Source of the DNA: Pseudomonadota bacterium
Lineage (GTDB): Bacteria; Pseudomonadota; Alphaproteobacteria; Acetobacterales; Acetobacteraceae
Reading direction: 5' to 3'
DNA length: 64,000 bases
Assembly: GCA_021780935.1 (NCBI GenBank)
Contig: JAJXXT010000155.1
Coordinates: forward strand, 1 to 64,000
Of this stretch, positions 39,570 to 48,439 are shown one piece after another. Each line of letters begins with the position of its first letter. Position 1 is the stretch's first letter. The translations under genes and the position numbers were made by a program. The notes beneath the pieces are model-generated. The model saw nothing but the letters and a program-made list of their open reading frames with translations, was not told where the DNA came from and made no database searches.

Positions 39570-40969
39570 GCCAGCAGCCCCGGAAACACCGTGATCACGC
39601 CGAACACGGCGCCGATGAGCGCGATGGCGGAGACGATGGTGATTCCGGCGAAATTGCCGCGCCAGCCATTGGCGAGATCGCCCATGATCTCGTGGTCGTT
39701 GACCAGCAGCAGCAGCAGCAGCAGCGCCGGCGCCATCAGCAGGGTCGCGATCACGTTCACCGCCAGCACCATCGCCAGCAGCGGCGCCCCGGGGATCAGC
39801 ACGATCGCCCCGGCAAACAGCGTGGAGAGGATCGCGGCACCGTAGAACAGCCAGCCCTGGGCGAAGCCGAGGTTGAGGCTATGGCGCGCCGCCAGCGTCT
39901 CGGCGAAGGCGTAGGAGGAGCTGGCGGAAATGGTCATCGCCGCGACCAGCCCGGCCTCGATCATGCCGAGGGCGAACAGACTGGCGCCGACGCCGCCGAT
40001 ATAGGGGCGCAGCGCGGTCGCGAAATCGGCGCCGTTGGCGAAATGGGAAACATCGACATGCGCCGCGTGCAGCGGCGCCGCCGCGGCCACCGTCGCGATG
40101 GCGACGATCGCGGCGACCAGCGCGCCCAGCGCGGTGTCCATGCGGCCCTGCGCGATGTCGGCGCGGGTCAGGCCCTTATCGACCACCGCGCTCTGCTGGA
40201 AAAACAGCATCCACGGCGTCACCGTGGCGCCGACATTGGCGAGAACGAGGGTGATGAAGCCGGCGGTGATGCCGCCCGGCAGCGGCCCCCAGCCGGCGAG
40301 CGCATGCAGCAGTGCCGCACCGCTCGGCCGCGCCAGGATCGCCGCTGGGATGAACAGCAGGTTGCACGCGGCGAGCCCCATCAGCACACGCTCCCAGGTG
40401 GCGTAGCGGCGCAGTGCCAGCGTCGCCATCACCAGCAGCACGCCGCACGCGACCGAGATGGCGGGCGGGATGCCGAAATAGAGCGCGCCGGACTGGATGG
40501 CGACGAACTCGGTCACCAGGGTCAGCAGGTTGCCGACGACCAGGTCCGCCATGGCGAACCAGCCCCAGAACGGGCCGAAGCGTTGGAAGATCAGCTCCGC
40601 GTGGCCGCGATGCGTCGCCGCCCCAAGGCGGACCGTCATCTCCTGCACCACATAGGCCATGACGAAGGTGAGCAGGATGAAGGGAATGAAGAAGCCGATG
40701 CCGTAGACGGCACCGGTGGTGGCGTAGGAGACCATGCTCGGCCCGTCATTCTCGCCGAGCATGACCAGGAGGCCGGGGCCGAGCAGCAGCCACAGCAGGC
40801 GAAGCCGATGGTGGCCGGCGCGAGCGCTGCGCACAAGCCGCCGGTCACGCGCGCGCAGCAGGTCTTCACGCAGCACCTCGCCGGCCAGCTTGTCGGTGCC
40901 CGGCTTTGCGTTGCCCAGCGTGTCGGTGGGGCGGACCGAATCGAAGTCGGCATTCGGGCAATGCAGCAC
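39566..40969 (-). CDS. Divergent Nramp-family metal transporter
   Basis: A 467-residue protein with about 11 transmembrane segments after a 55-residue cytosolic N-terminus. The overall Nramp pattern is clear, but the two metal-binding motifs differ from Mn/Fe Nramps. In the first helix DPGN is replaced by NDGPS (LGENDGPSMVSYATTGA), and in the sixth the MPH motif is replaced by TPWM (GATVTPWMLFFQQSAV). Loss of the Met suggests a harder-metal substrate or Mg2+, as reported for Nramp-related magnesium transporters, but specificity is not proven. Start codon GTG 40969. An inverted repeat lies 35 bp upstream. Confidence 0.83.
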   Translation of the reverse strand: MLHCPNADFDSVRPTDTLGNAKPGTDKLAGEVLREDLLRARDRRLVRSARAGHHRLRLLWLLLGPGLLVMLGENDGPSMVSYATTGAVYGIGFFIPFILLTFVMAYVVQEMTVRLGAATHRGHAELIFQRFGPFWGWFAMADLVVGNLLTLVTEFVAIQSGALYFGIPPAISVACGVLLVMATLALRRYATWERVLMGLAACNLLFIPAAILARPSGAALLHALAGWGPLPGGITAGFITLVLANVGATVTPWMLFFQQSAVVDKGLTRADIAQGRMDTALGALVAAIVAIATVAAAAPLHAAHVDVSHFANGADFATALRPYIGGVGASLFALGMIEAGLVAAMTISASSSYAFAETLAARHSLNLGFAQGWLFYGAAILSTLFAGAIVLIPGAPLLAMVLAVNVIATLLMAPALLLLLLLVNDHEIMGDLANGWRGNFAGITIVSAIALIGAVFGVITVFPGLLA

Positions 40970-41003
40970 GGTGCGGGACCTGATTGTTGCCGAGACTTGA
41001 GAA

Positions 41004-41019
41004 TGTAGTCGTGGCTACA
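41004..41019 (-). promoter_or_regulatory. Inverted repeat upstream of the Nramp gene
   Basis: TGTAG-TCGTGG-CTACA lies 35 bp upstream of the Nramp start. Position and symmetry fit an operator for a metal-responsive or other dimeric regulator. The element is short, so chance occurrence is possible. Confidence 0.4.
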
Positions 41020-41165
41020 CTTGCGTCAAGGATCGGAGGGGAGTCGGTTTGAACTTCGGGGTTGGGTGGGTTTGCGACGGTCCGGTTCCCGGTACGTCGC
41101 TCGGAAACCAGACGTCGTGCTCAATCGGCCCTAGCTGAAGCCGGCCTGTCCGCTCTTCCTTTTCC

Positions 41166-41864
41166 TCATCGGGTGCCCAAGGCGGTGGGGTCGATGGCTT
41201 GGGTCAGCGCGCGCGTCAGTGTGATGCCATGCGTGCGGGTTGTGCGAACGTTGAACCGGCGCCAAGTCATGTAATGCAGTGCTGAGACGGTGATGTTGGC
41301 GGCGGCTGCGAACGCCGTCGAGACGTCGCGCATCAGCGGCCATTCGAAATCCGATTTCGGCGCGCGGTCGAGATGAGCAACTCCCTGGTCGCGTAAGTCG
41401 TCGAGCCGTTGGATGCAGGCGCGCAATGGGTCCCGGTTGATGCGACGCTGCATGCGTATCAGGCGCCCCCGCTGGTGCTCGGTATCGAGCGGAGGATGGC
41501 AGCGGCGGTGCGCTGCGACAAAGAAGGATGTGTATTCGGGGCGGCATACGGTGTTGAGGAGTTGCCGCAAGTTGACGGTCTTTGGGTCGCTCTTGAACAG
41601 CATGGCGAGGCTGAGGACAAGCGAGTCGCTGATGCAGGTTCGAAGCACCCCGATCGTCGGCGCAACATCGGTACCATTGACCTTCCGCAGAAACGCTTCA
41701 TCGCGGCCGAACGCACGGAACATTTCGTGTTTATAGGCCGCCGACGTAACGACAACGCAGGCAGCGTGCAGGCTGGGCAGCAGCGCCACCAGCTCTGCTG
41801 GCATCCCTTCGGGATAAGCGTCCGGCCCAAAAGGCGGCCATTGTGGCATGGAAATCAGGGTCAC
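41166..41864 (-). CDS. HEPN (AbiU2-like) domain protein
   Basis: A 232-residue protein of unknown function. The GTG at 41864 is chosen because GAAAGG lies nine bases upstream; ATG 41849 is an alternative. Helical sequence surrounds the motif LDDLRDQGVAHLD, an R-x5-H (Arg158, His164) of the type that forms the RNase site in HEPN proteins such as AbiU2. The preceding ISDSLVLSLAMLFKSDPK also fits that family. HEPN proteins act in abortive infection or toxin-antitoxin systems. The surrounding DNA is less G+C-rich than the genome average, consistent with acquisition. The next gene upstream is also HEPN-like. Confidence 0.6.
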   Translation of the reverse strand: MTLISMPQWPPFGPDAYPEGMPAELVALLPSLHAACVVVTSAAYKHEMFRAFGRDEAFLRKVNGTDVAPTIGVLRTCISDSLVLSLAMLFKSDPKTVNLRQLLNTVCRPEYTSFFVAAHRRCHPPLDTEHQRGRLIRMQRRINRDPLRACIQRLDDLRDQGVAHLDRAPKSDFEWPLMRDVSTAFAAAANITVSALHYMTWRRFNVRTTRTHGITLTRALTQAIDPTALGTR

Positions 41865-42027
41865 GACGGTACACCTTTCGAGGGCCAGTCCGCTTTGGGT
41901 AAATTTGAGATGTTCGGCTTCTGGGTGACGCAGGTCGGAAGCGGCTATTCGCCAAAGGGGGCACCTATTTGACGAACATCGGAGCAGAATTTCGGAGCCT
42001 GACCATCCCTGATCGCACCACAATGGC

Positions 42028-42588
42028 TCACAGGTGCAGCTGTGGTCTGGCTACCTTAGTTGGAGTGCGCATAGTGGCACCCGCGTTGACTTCTCCGACG
42101 ATCTGCCTGCGTCGGTAGTTGAGGTAGTTGAGAGTATCTCTCGTGTAGAAGAAGAACTGCTCCTGGTGATTGAGCAACGGCACGTCAACAAATTTGAAGG
42201 CGAGATTGATCGGATCTGCGCCTGGGCCAGTTGACGATGCAATTTCCTCCATGTGAGCAAACGCCAGTTTGCCAACACGGGGATCGTGCCAAATGCAGTG
42301 CGCGTACTGATTGCGGATAGTGAGGCACAAAATCATGTCCTCGATGGCCGCAACAAATTCCGCACGAAGGTCAGCATCGGAATAGCCTGCGCCACCCAGC
42401 TTCTCGGCAATGCTCACTCGCCTCGTCTCGCCTCGCTTGGAATAGATGTCAGTAATCGCCTTCGCAACGTCGCCACCGCCCATGCCGGCACAGAAGCACA
42501 GCTGGTATTCGATGTCAGTGTATCCGGTAAGGAGTCTTCCAAGGATGGCACCCTCGTCTGGGAAGACCCTGAATGCCTGAATAAACAT
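42028..42588 (-). CDS. Second HEPN-like protein
   Basis: A 186-residue protein. The ATG at 42588 has a near-perfect ribosome-binding site (AAAGGAG, five bases away). It begins MFIQAFRVFPDEGAILGRLL and contains LCLTIRNQYAHCIWHD, with R-x4-H (Arg92, His97), the usual RNxxAH form of the HEPN catalytic motif, followed by a second His four residues later. It is not similar in sequence to the downstream HEPN protein. I counted 29 G+C in the 60 bases 42121-42180, far below neighbouring genes. Separated by 163 bp from the next HEPN gene on the same strand. Confidence 0.6.
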   Translation of the reverse strand: MFIQAFRVFPDEGAILGRLLTGYTDIEYQLCFCAGMGGGDVAKAITDIYSKRGETRRVSIAEKLGGAGYSDADLRAEFVAAIEDMILCLTIRNQYAHCIWHDPRVGKLAFAHMEEIASSTGPGADPINLAFKFVDVPLLNHQEQFFFYTRDTLNYLNYRRRQIVGEVNAGATMRTPTKVARPQLHL

Positions 42589-42591
42589 CAC

Positions 42592-42899
42592 TTCTCCTTT
42601 CGCTCACAGCCCTCCGGCACGCTTGGCGCCGGTCCCGCTGGCGTCGTGAGTTATTCGCGCCCCCATCTATAGCATGGGCGAATGTCGAGTTCAGAGGAGT
42701 GTTATGAGCGCCAGGAACGACGAGAAAGGGCCGGAAAACTGCCGATGTCAGGCGGTGCTGAACGTCCGCTTTCGGGATCGCCTAATGGATCTGACCATGG
42801 CCGCCTTGGGTCAGAAGCTGAAATTCAAACCGACCCACTACCAATAATCGCCATGCGCCAGGCCGCAACTCCCGGTCGTTTCGGGGCAGCGTGAGGTTG
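42592..42899. other. 308-bp stretch between the HEPN gene and tyrA
   Basis: It contains the HEPN promoter region (42654-42694). A possible 70-codon plus-strand frame (42682-42894) has no recognisable content. A weak inverted repeat CTGACC (42791-42796) / GGTCAG (42809-42814) is visible. No transposase or tRNA was found. It may be the edge of an inserted segment. Confidence 0.5.
42654..42694 (-). promoter_or_regulatory. Candidate promoter with overlapping inverted repeat
   Basis: On the minus strand, CTGAAC (complement of 42689-42694) and TATAGA (complement of 42666-42671) are spaced by 17 bases, about 80 bp upstream of the HEPN-like gene. The -10 element overlaps the loop of the inverted repeat CCCAT-N7-ATGGG (42662-42678), so a repressor bound there would block it. 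Autoregulation would suit a toxin-type operon. Confidence 0.4.
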
Positions 42900-43787
42900 C
42901 TACGCCTGCTTGCGCTCGATCAGCCCACGGCGGATCACCCGACCGCGCTCGATGCGGTGCTCGATATAGCTCGCGTCGCCCCAGCGCACGGCGCGGGCCA
43001 TTGCCTGCGCATCCTCCATGAAGCGCGCCAGCATCTCCAGCAGCGCCTCGCGGTTGTTGAGGAAAACGTCGCGCCACATCGTGGGGTCCGAGGCGGCGAT
43101 GCGGGTGAAATCGCGAAAGCCGGAGGCAGCGAAGTCCAGCACCTCCTCGCGGCTCTGGCTTTCGAGGTCATCGGCGGTGCCGCAGATGGTGAAGGCGATG
43201 AGGTGCGGCAGATGGCTCACGATGGCGAGCACGCGGTCGTGATGCGCGGGCTCCATGATCGAGACCTTCGAGCCGCAGCGACGCCAGAGTTCCGTGGTCT
43301 TCGCCACCGCGGCCTCGTCGGTGCCCGGCGGCGGCGTGAGCAGGCACCAGCGGCCCTCGAACAGCTCCGCGAAGCCCGCATCGGGTCCGGAATGTTCGGT
43401 GCCGGCGAGCGGGTGCGCGGGGACGAAATGCACGCCGCCCGGCACCAGCGGCCCGACATCGCGGATCACCGACTGCTTGGTCGAGCCGACATCGGTCAGG
43501 ATCGCGTCGGCTGCCAGGTACGGCGCAATCGCCTGGGCGATGGCGGCATAGGTGCCGACCGGCGCGCAGAGCATGACGCAATCCGCGCCGGCGACCGCCT
43601 CCTCGGCGGTGGCCGTCACGCGGTCGACGATGCCGAGTTCGCGCACCCGCTCGCGGGTCGCCTCGCTGCGGGCGGTTGCCACGACCTCGGCCGCGATGTC
43701 GCCGCGCGCCCGCGCCACACGCGCGACGGAACTGCCGATCAGCCCGCTGCCGATCAGCGCCAGCCGACGAAACAGCGTGTCAGCCAT
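42900..43787 (-). CDS. Prephenate/arogenate dehydrogenase
   Basis: A 295-residue TyrA/TyrC-type enzyme. The Rossmann loop [17 protein letters not shown] opens the protein, followed by [41 protein letters not shown] and [20 protein letters not shown]. It converts prephenate or arogenate to the tyrosine precursor. The start at 43787 overlaps the end of hisC by eight bases, and the chorismate mutase gene lies two genes upstream. Confidence 0.92.
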   Translation of the reverse strand: MADTLFRRLALIGSGLIGSSVARVARARGDIAAEVVATARSEATRERVRELGIVDRVTATAEEAVAGADCVMLCAPVGTYAAIAQAIAPYLAADAILTDVGSTKQSVIRDVGPLVPGGVHFVPAHPLAGTEHSGPDAGFAELFEGRWCLLTPPPGTDEAAVAKTTELWRRCGSKVSIMEPAHHDRVLAIVSHLPHLIAFTICGTADDLESQSREEVLDFAASGFRDFTRIAASDPTMWRDVFLNNREALLEMLARFMEDAQAMARAVRWGDASYIEHRIERGRVIRRGLIERKQA

Positions 43788-44964
43788 TATGCCGGGTCGC
43801 CCCATCCCCTTCGCCCGCGTCCTTGTCGGCGGCCATGAACGCGGCGAGCGCGTCGGCGACCAGGGCGCATTCCTCGTCGTTGCCGACGGTGATGCGCAGG
43901 CAGTGCGGCAGATCATAGGCGCCCATCGCCCGCACGATCAGGCCACGGGCGCGCAGCGCGGCATCGGCGGCGGCGGCACGCGCCGGCGTGGCGAAATCGG
44001 CGAGGAAGAAATTGCCGTGGCTCGGCCACACCCTGATGCCCACCCGCTCCAGCGCCGCCCCGAGCCTCGCCTTGGCGCGGGCGTTGTGCTCGCGCCCCTT
44101 CTCGACCCAGCCGGGCTCCGCCAGCGCGGCGACGGCCGCGGCCTGGGCGGCGATGTTGACGTTGAACACGCCGCGCACGCGGTTGATGGCATCGATCACG
44201 GCGGGTGGCGCATAGGCCCAGCCCACGCGCATGCCGCCGAGCCCATAGATTTTGCTGAAGGTGCGCAGCATCACGGTGTTGTCGCCGGCATCGACGAGCT
44301 TCACGCCGGGATCGTAGTCCGGGTCCTCGACATATTCCGCATAGGCGGCATCGATCACCAGCAGGATGTCCGGGCGCAGCCCTGCGCGCAGCCGCTCCAT
44401 CTCCGCCTGCGCCAGCAGGCTGCCGGTCGGGTTGTTGGGGTTGGCGACGAAGACCACCCGTGTCGCCGGCGTCACATTCGCCAGCAGCGCGTCGACATCG
44501 GTGGTGAGGTTACGCTCCGGCACCTTGATGACGCGGCTGCCGGCGTAGGTGCCGGCGATCTGGTACATGGTGAAGCCGTGCATCGACATCAGGATGTCGC
44601 TGGCGCCGCCCTCGGCCAAGGGGCCGCCATAGATGTGGCAGAGATGGCCGATCAGCTCATCCGAGCCGGTGCCGCAGACGATGCGCGCGGCGTCGAGCCC
44701 GTGGTGCCGGCCGATCGCCTCGCGCAGCGCGCCGGAGCCGCCGTCGGGATAGCGGAAGATTTCGCTCGCCACCCTGGTGTAGGCGGACATCGCGCCTGGC
44801 GGGGGGCCGAACGCGCCCTCGTTGGAGGAAAGCTTGATGACACGGTTGACGCCGTCGAGCCGGCCCTCGCCGCCGACATAGGCCGCGATCTTCATCACCT
44901 CCGGGCGCGGTGTCGGGTGCGTTTGGGGCGCGGCCTGGCCGGCGGAGTCGGGCACGTTCGTCAT
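43780..44964 (-). CDS. hisC: Histidinol-phosphate/aromatic aminotransferase
   Basis: A 394-residue fold-type I PLP enzyme of the HisC family: [31 protein letters not shown], the Asp/Tyr block [12 protein letters not shown] and the PLP lysine in [17 protein letters not shown]. Position between chorismate mutase and tyrA argues that it works as the aromatic (prephenate or phenylpyruvate) aminotransferase, perhaps in addition to histidine synthesis. It overlaps both neighbours. Confidence 0.9.
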   Translation of the reverse strand: MTNVPDSAGQAAPQTHPTPRPEVMKIAAYVGGEGRLDGVNRVIKLSSNEGAFGPPPGAMSAYTRVASEIFRYPDGGSGALREAIGRHHGLDAARIVCGTGSDELIGHLCHIYGGPLAEGGASDILMSMHGFTMYQIAGTYAGSRVIKVPERNLTTDVDALLANVTPATRVVFVANPNNPTGSLLAQAEMERLRAGLRPDILLVIDAAYAEYVEDPDYDPGVKLVDAGDNTVMLRTFSKIYGLGGMRVGWAYAPPAVIDAINRVRGVFNVNIAAQAAAVAALAEPGWVEKGREHNARAKARLGAALERVGIRVWPSHGNFFLADFATPARAAAADAALRARGLIVRAMGAYDLPHCLRITVGNDEECALVADALAAFMAADKDAGEGDGATRHNG

Positions 44965-45848
44965 GATCCCTCGGGTGTTCCGTCGAACGGGGTGGCATAG
45001 GCGCCGAGCGGCACGCCCGGGCGCGGCAGATCGGCGAGCGAGAGGCGCGGATCGCCCTCGGTGAGGTAGCCCGCGACATCGACCAGCGCCAGCGCCTCGC
45101 CGCCGGCGCGCCGTAGCAGGATCGACGCGTCGGCCAGCCCCGCGCGGGCGAGGGCCGCGGCAAGGCTCGCCTGGCTCATCGCGGCCGGCAGCTCGAAGAC
45201 GATCAGGCTGCGGTCGTCGCCGCTGGCATCCGGGGCCGCGGCGGCGACGACGAAGCCCTCGGCGTGCGGCGCGCCCTCCGGCCGGCGGCGCCAGAACGGC
45301 AGGCGCGCCGAGACGTGGATGCGCGGCCCGTCGCCCCGCGACAGCGAGGTCCACCAGGCGGCGGCCTCATCGGCGCTCGGCAGTGGCAGCAGGGCGGCGG
45401 TCGCGGCACCGCTGCTCACCTGGGCGATGGCGCGCGCCGGCGTGCGGTGCACCTGCAGCGGCACCAGGGCGCCGAAATGCTCGCGTGCCAGTGCCGCCAT
45501 GGTGTCAGCCGCCATGCCATCGGCGTCGGAGCCGCAGACGGCGACGGCAACCTTGCCCTCGATCAAGGTGAAGCCGAGGAACATCTCCCGCCAGATGCGC
45601 ACCAGCGTCTGCGGTGGCAGCGAGCCGCGATGGCGAGCGAGCAGGCGGCGGATGACCGCGGCCTCCCGGCCCGGGCGCGTCTTGACCCCGCGCTTGATCG
45701 GCAGCGCGCCGATGCGTTCGACGATATCGGCGCGCGCCATCAACAGGTCGTGCAGTTTTTCATCGACCGCATCGATCGCGGCGCGCAGCTCCGCGAGGTC
45801 GGGCTGGCGGGCGGTGGCAATGGGGTGGGGCGGGGGCGTGGCGTTCAT
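44961..45848 (-). CDS. Chorismate mutase with degenerate dehydratase-like C-terminus
   Basis: A 295-residue protein. Residues 12-100 form an AroQ-type chorismate mutase ([70 protein letters not shown]). Residues 105-220 look like a prephenate-dehydratase lobe that has lost its signatures (no GPxGSYSH; the ENTSxG region reads [12 protein letters not shown]). The end resembles an ACT-like fold ([19 protein letters not shown]). It is first gene of the coupled mutase-hisC-tyrA operon. Dehydratase activity is unlikely. Confidence 0.78.
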   Translation of the reverse strand: MNATPPPHPIATARQPDLAELRAAIDAVDEKLHDLLMARADIVERIGALPIKRGVKTRPGREAAVIRRLLARHRGSLPPQTLVRIWREMFLGFTLIEGKVAVAVCGSDADGMAADTMAALAREHFGALVPLQVHRTPARAIAQVSSGAATAALLPLPSADEAAAWWTSLSRGDGPRIHVSARLPFWRRRPEGAPHAEGFVVAAAAPDASGDDRSLIVFELPAAMSQASLAAALARAGLADASILLRRAGGEALALVDVAGYLTEGDPRLSLADLPRPGVPLGAYATPFDGTPEGS

Positions 45849-45879
45849 TCCGTTTCTTCGCAACGGGGAAGCGTCGTAA

Positions 45880-45891
45880 CCGATGCATCGG
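45880..45891. promoter_or_regulatory. 12-bp perfect palindrome in the metX/chorismate mutase intergene
   Basis: CCGATGCATCGG reads identically on both strands and lies 32 bp from the chorismate mutase start and 84 bp from the metX start, in a 126-bp divergent promoter region. It could be an operator shared by both transcription units. Confidence 0.4.
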
Positions 45892-45974
45892 AAACTGCAA
45901 AGCGCGGCGCGCCGTCGTGGCCGTCCGCGGTTGCAACGGCCCGGCACTCTGCGCATATGCGGCGCGGAGCTGCC

Positions 45975-47108
45975 ATGGACCTGCCCGATCCGCCGAAGGC
46001 CGACCACGAGAACGTGCGCTTCGCGGACGGGTTGCTGCTCGACTGCGGCACGGCGCTGCCGGAGCTCACCGTCGCCTACCGCACCTACGGCACGCTCGAT
46101 GCCGCACGCGCCAACGCCGTGCTGGTCTGCCATGCGCTGACCGGCGACCAATACGTGGCCGAACCCTCGCCGGTGACCGGCAAGGAGGGCTGGTGGAGCC
46201 AGGTGGTCGGCCCCGGCCGGCCGGTCGACACCAGCCGCTACTTCGTCATCTGCGCCAATGTGCTCGGCGGCTGCATGGGCAGCACCGGGCCGCGCAGCCC
46301 GCGCGACGATGGCACGCGATGGGGCACGGATTTCCCGCCGGTGACCATCCGCGACATGGTACGGGCGCAGAAACGGCTGGTGGAGCATCTCGGCATCGAG
46401 CGGCTGTTCGCGGTGGTCGGCGGCTCGATGGGCGGGATGCAGGTGCTGGAATGGGCCGCGACCTATCCGGATGCGCTGTTCGCCGCGGTCCCGATCGCCA
46501 CCGCCGCCCATCACTCCGCCCAGAACATCGCCTTCCACGAGGTCGGGCGCCAGGCGATCTTCGCCGATCCCCACTATCACGGCGGGCGGTATGTGGAGCA
46601 CGGCACGATCCCGGCGCGCGGGCTCGCCGTGGCGCGCATGGCCGCCCACATCACCTATCTCTCGGAGGCGGCGCTGACGCGAAAATTCGGCCGGCGGCTG
46701 CAGAACGGCGGGCTCGCGATCTTTGGCGACATGTTCCAGGTTGAATCCTACCTGCGCCACCAGGGCAGCAGCTTCGTCCATCGTTTCGATGCCAACTCGT
46801 ATCTGACGATCACCCGAGCGATGGATTATTTCGACCTCGCGGCCGACCATGGCGGTGACCTCGCCGCGGCCTTCGCGCAAACCCGCGCGCGGTTCTGCGT
46901 GGTGAGTTTTTCGAGCGACTGGCTGTTCCCCACCCGCGAGAGCCGGGCGCTGGTGCGCGCGCTCAACCGCGCCGCCGCCAATGTCAGTTTCGTCGAGATC
47001 CCGACCGACAAGGGGCATGATGCGTTCCTGCTCGACGAGCCGGATTTCCACCGCACGCTCGCCGGGTTTCTCGCCGGCTGCGCGGAACGGGCTGGGCTCG
47101 CCCGGTGA
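45975..47108 (+). CDS. metX: Homoserine O-acetyltransferase
   Basis: A 377-residue alpha/beta-hydrolase enzyme of methionine synthesis. The nucleophilic Ser is in [15 protein letters not shown], the Asp in [12 protein letters not shown] and the His in [10 protein letters not shown]. Conserved [14 protein letters not shown] and [10 protein letters not shown] blocks are present. ATG 45975 is chosen; an in-frame ATG at 45957 would add six residues. metW follows after 13 bp. Confidence 0.95.
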   Translation: MDLPDPPKADHENVRFADGLLLDCGTALPELTVAYRTYGTLDAARANAVLVCHALTGDQYVAEPSPVTGKEGWWSQVVGPGRPVDTSRYFVICANVLGGCMGSTGPRSPRDDGTRWGTDFPPVTIRDMVRAQKRLVEHLGIERLFAVVGGSMGGMQVLEWAATYPDALFAAVPIATAAHHSAQNIAFHEVGRQAIFADPHYHGGRYVEHGTIPARGLAVARMAAHITYLSEAALTRKFGRRLQNGGLAIFGDMFQVESYLRHQGSSFVHRFDANSYLTITRAMDYFDLAADHGGDLAAAFAQTRARFCVVSFSSDWLFPTRESRALVRALNRAAANVSFVEIPTDKGHDAFLLDEPDFHRTLAGFLAGCAERAGLAR

Positions 47109-47121
47109 GAGGATCGGCGCG

Positions 47122-47820
47122 ATGAACGAGATCAGCCAGCCGGCGGCCGGGTCCACCAAGCCGGAATCCGCCAGGCCAGAGCCCGCTCGGCCCGAACCGG
47201 TCAAGTTCGTCGCCAAGAACATGCGTCTCGATCTGCGCCTGATCGCCGAGATGATCGAGCCGGGCTCGCGCGTGCTCGACATCGGCTCGGGTGACGGCGG
47301 CCTGATCGAGACGCTGTTCCGCACCAAGGGGTGCGACGCCCGCGGCATCGAGATCGACATGGCCGAGGTGACGCGCGCGGTCGCGCACGGCCTGCCGGTG
47401 ATGCATGGCGACGCCGACCACGACCTCGCGGAATATCCCGACGGCGCCTTCGACGTCGTGGTGCTCAGCCGCACGCTGCAGGCGGTGGAGCGGCCGCGCG
47501 AGGTGCTGCACCAGATGCTGCGCATCGGCACGCGCGCGATCGTGAGCTTCCCGAATTTCGGCCATTGGCTGGTGCGCTGGCAGCTGCTCAGCACCGGGCG
47601 GATGCCCATGACCAGCGTCTGGTCGCGGCCCTGGCACGAGACGCCGAACATCCACCCCTGCACGATCCGCGACTTCATGGTGCTGTGCGCGCAGGAGGGT
47701 TACGCCATCGAGCAATGGCTGGCGGTGGACGAAGCCGGCCAGCGCTCCCCGTGGCGGCGCTTCCCCGGCCTTGCCAACCTGTTCGGCGAACAGGCCCTGT
47801 TCCAGCTCCGCCGGGCATAG
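47122..47820 (+). CDS. metW: Methionine biosynthesis protein MetW
   Basis: A 232-residue methyltransferase-fold protein that works with MetX: VLDIGSGDGGLIETLF, RGIEIDMAEVTRAV, FDVVVLSRTLQAVERPREV and FPNFGHWLVRWQLL are typical. The first 30 residues are a variable Pro/Glu-rich lead containing two short repeats (ARPEP-ARPEP). Confidence 0.94.
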   Translation: MNEISQPAAGSTKPESARPEPARPEPVKFVAKNMRLDLRLIAEMIEPGSRVLDIGSGDGGLIETLFRTKGCDARGIEIDMAEVTRAVAHGLPVMHGDADHDLAEYPDGAFDVVVLSRTLQAVERPREVLHQMLRIGTRAIVSFPNFGHWLVRWQLLSTGRMPMTSVWSRPWHETPNIHPCTIRDFMVLCAQEGYAIEQWLAVDEAGQRSPWRRFPGLANLFGEQALFQLRRA

Positions 47821-47864
47821 GTGGCACGAGCAGGGCCGTTTCCCGCCGTGCGCGCCGAAACGGA

Positions 47865-48318
47865 TCATGCCTCGCGCCGATGCAGCCGCCGCTCTCCCAT
47901 CTTGAACCATGCACTGGCGATTTTGCCGTCCTGCACTTCGTAGATGCCGATGACGTCCATCTCGCCCGGACCTTCGGGAAAACTGCGCTGTACGGTCTCG
48001 TGATCCACGACGATGTTGCCGACGACGATCCGCTGATGCAGCTTGCCGAACAGGCGGGGTTCCTTGAAGCGCTCGACATGCCGCGTTGCCGACGACGATC
48101 CGCTGATGCAGCTTGCCGAACAGGCGGGGTTCCTTGAAGCGCTCGACATGCCGCTCGCGGACGGCCGCCGAGCCCTCGGCCAGCAACGTCGCGGGGAAGG
48201 CATGGTATCGGCAGTCTTCCGCCTACCATTGCATAAACGCATCGATATCGCGCGCGTTATAGGCGTCGAGCTGCATCTGCACCGGAAGGGCAACGTCGGT
48301 GCCAGGCGGGCTTGGCAT
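47865..48318 (-). pseudogene. NTF2/SnoaL-like protein, broken twice
   Basis: The ancestral frame reads MPSPPGTDVALPVQMQLDAY, DIDAFMQW, then a TAG where family members have Trp (MQW-stop-AEDCRYHAFP), continuing to VRERHVERFKEPRLFGKLHQ and RIVVGN. At that point a perfect 70-bp tandem duplication shifts the frame by one. Removing one copy restores IVVDHETVQRSFPEGPGEMD and GIYEVQDGKIASAWFKMGE, a classic SnoaL-like ending. Two independent lesions make loss of function likely. The intact ancestor would be about 120 residues of the nuclear-transport-factor-2-like fold. Confidence 0.85.
48015..48154. repeat. Perfect 70-bp tandem duplication
   Basis: Positions 48015-48084 and 48085-48154 are identical over all 70 bases. 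Identity indicates a very recent event. The unit length is 3n+1 and frameshifts the NTF2-like gene. Confidence 0.95.
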
Positions 48319-48439
48319 GAGATACCTCGATAGCCGGGGGTTCGGCGGCGGTCGCTGCACGGTGGCTCGCGCTGACGGGTAGCATTGGCGTCGCGGCAGC
48401 GGTTGCCGTGGGCGACGCTGCCGCGCCCGCCGATCCACC

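Noticed and set aside
41409..41972. Plus-strand frame of 187 codons opposite the HEPN gene
   Set aside because: The minus-strand product has a coherent helical pattern with the R-x5-H motif and a better ribosome-binding site.
42682..42894. A 70-codon plus-strand frame
   Set aside because: No family, no ribosome-binding site of note, unconvincing composition; recorded only as intergenic content.
45849..45974. SAM-II riboswitch upstream of metX
   Set aside because: The conserved pseudoknot segments were not found in the 126-bp leader; a covariance search would settle it.
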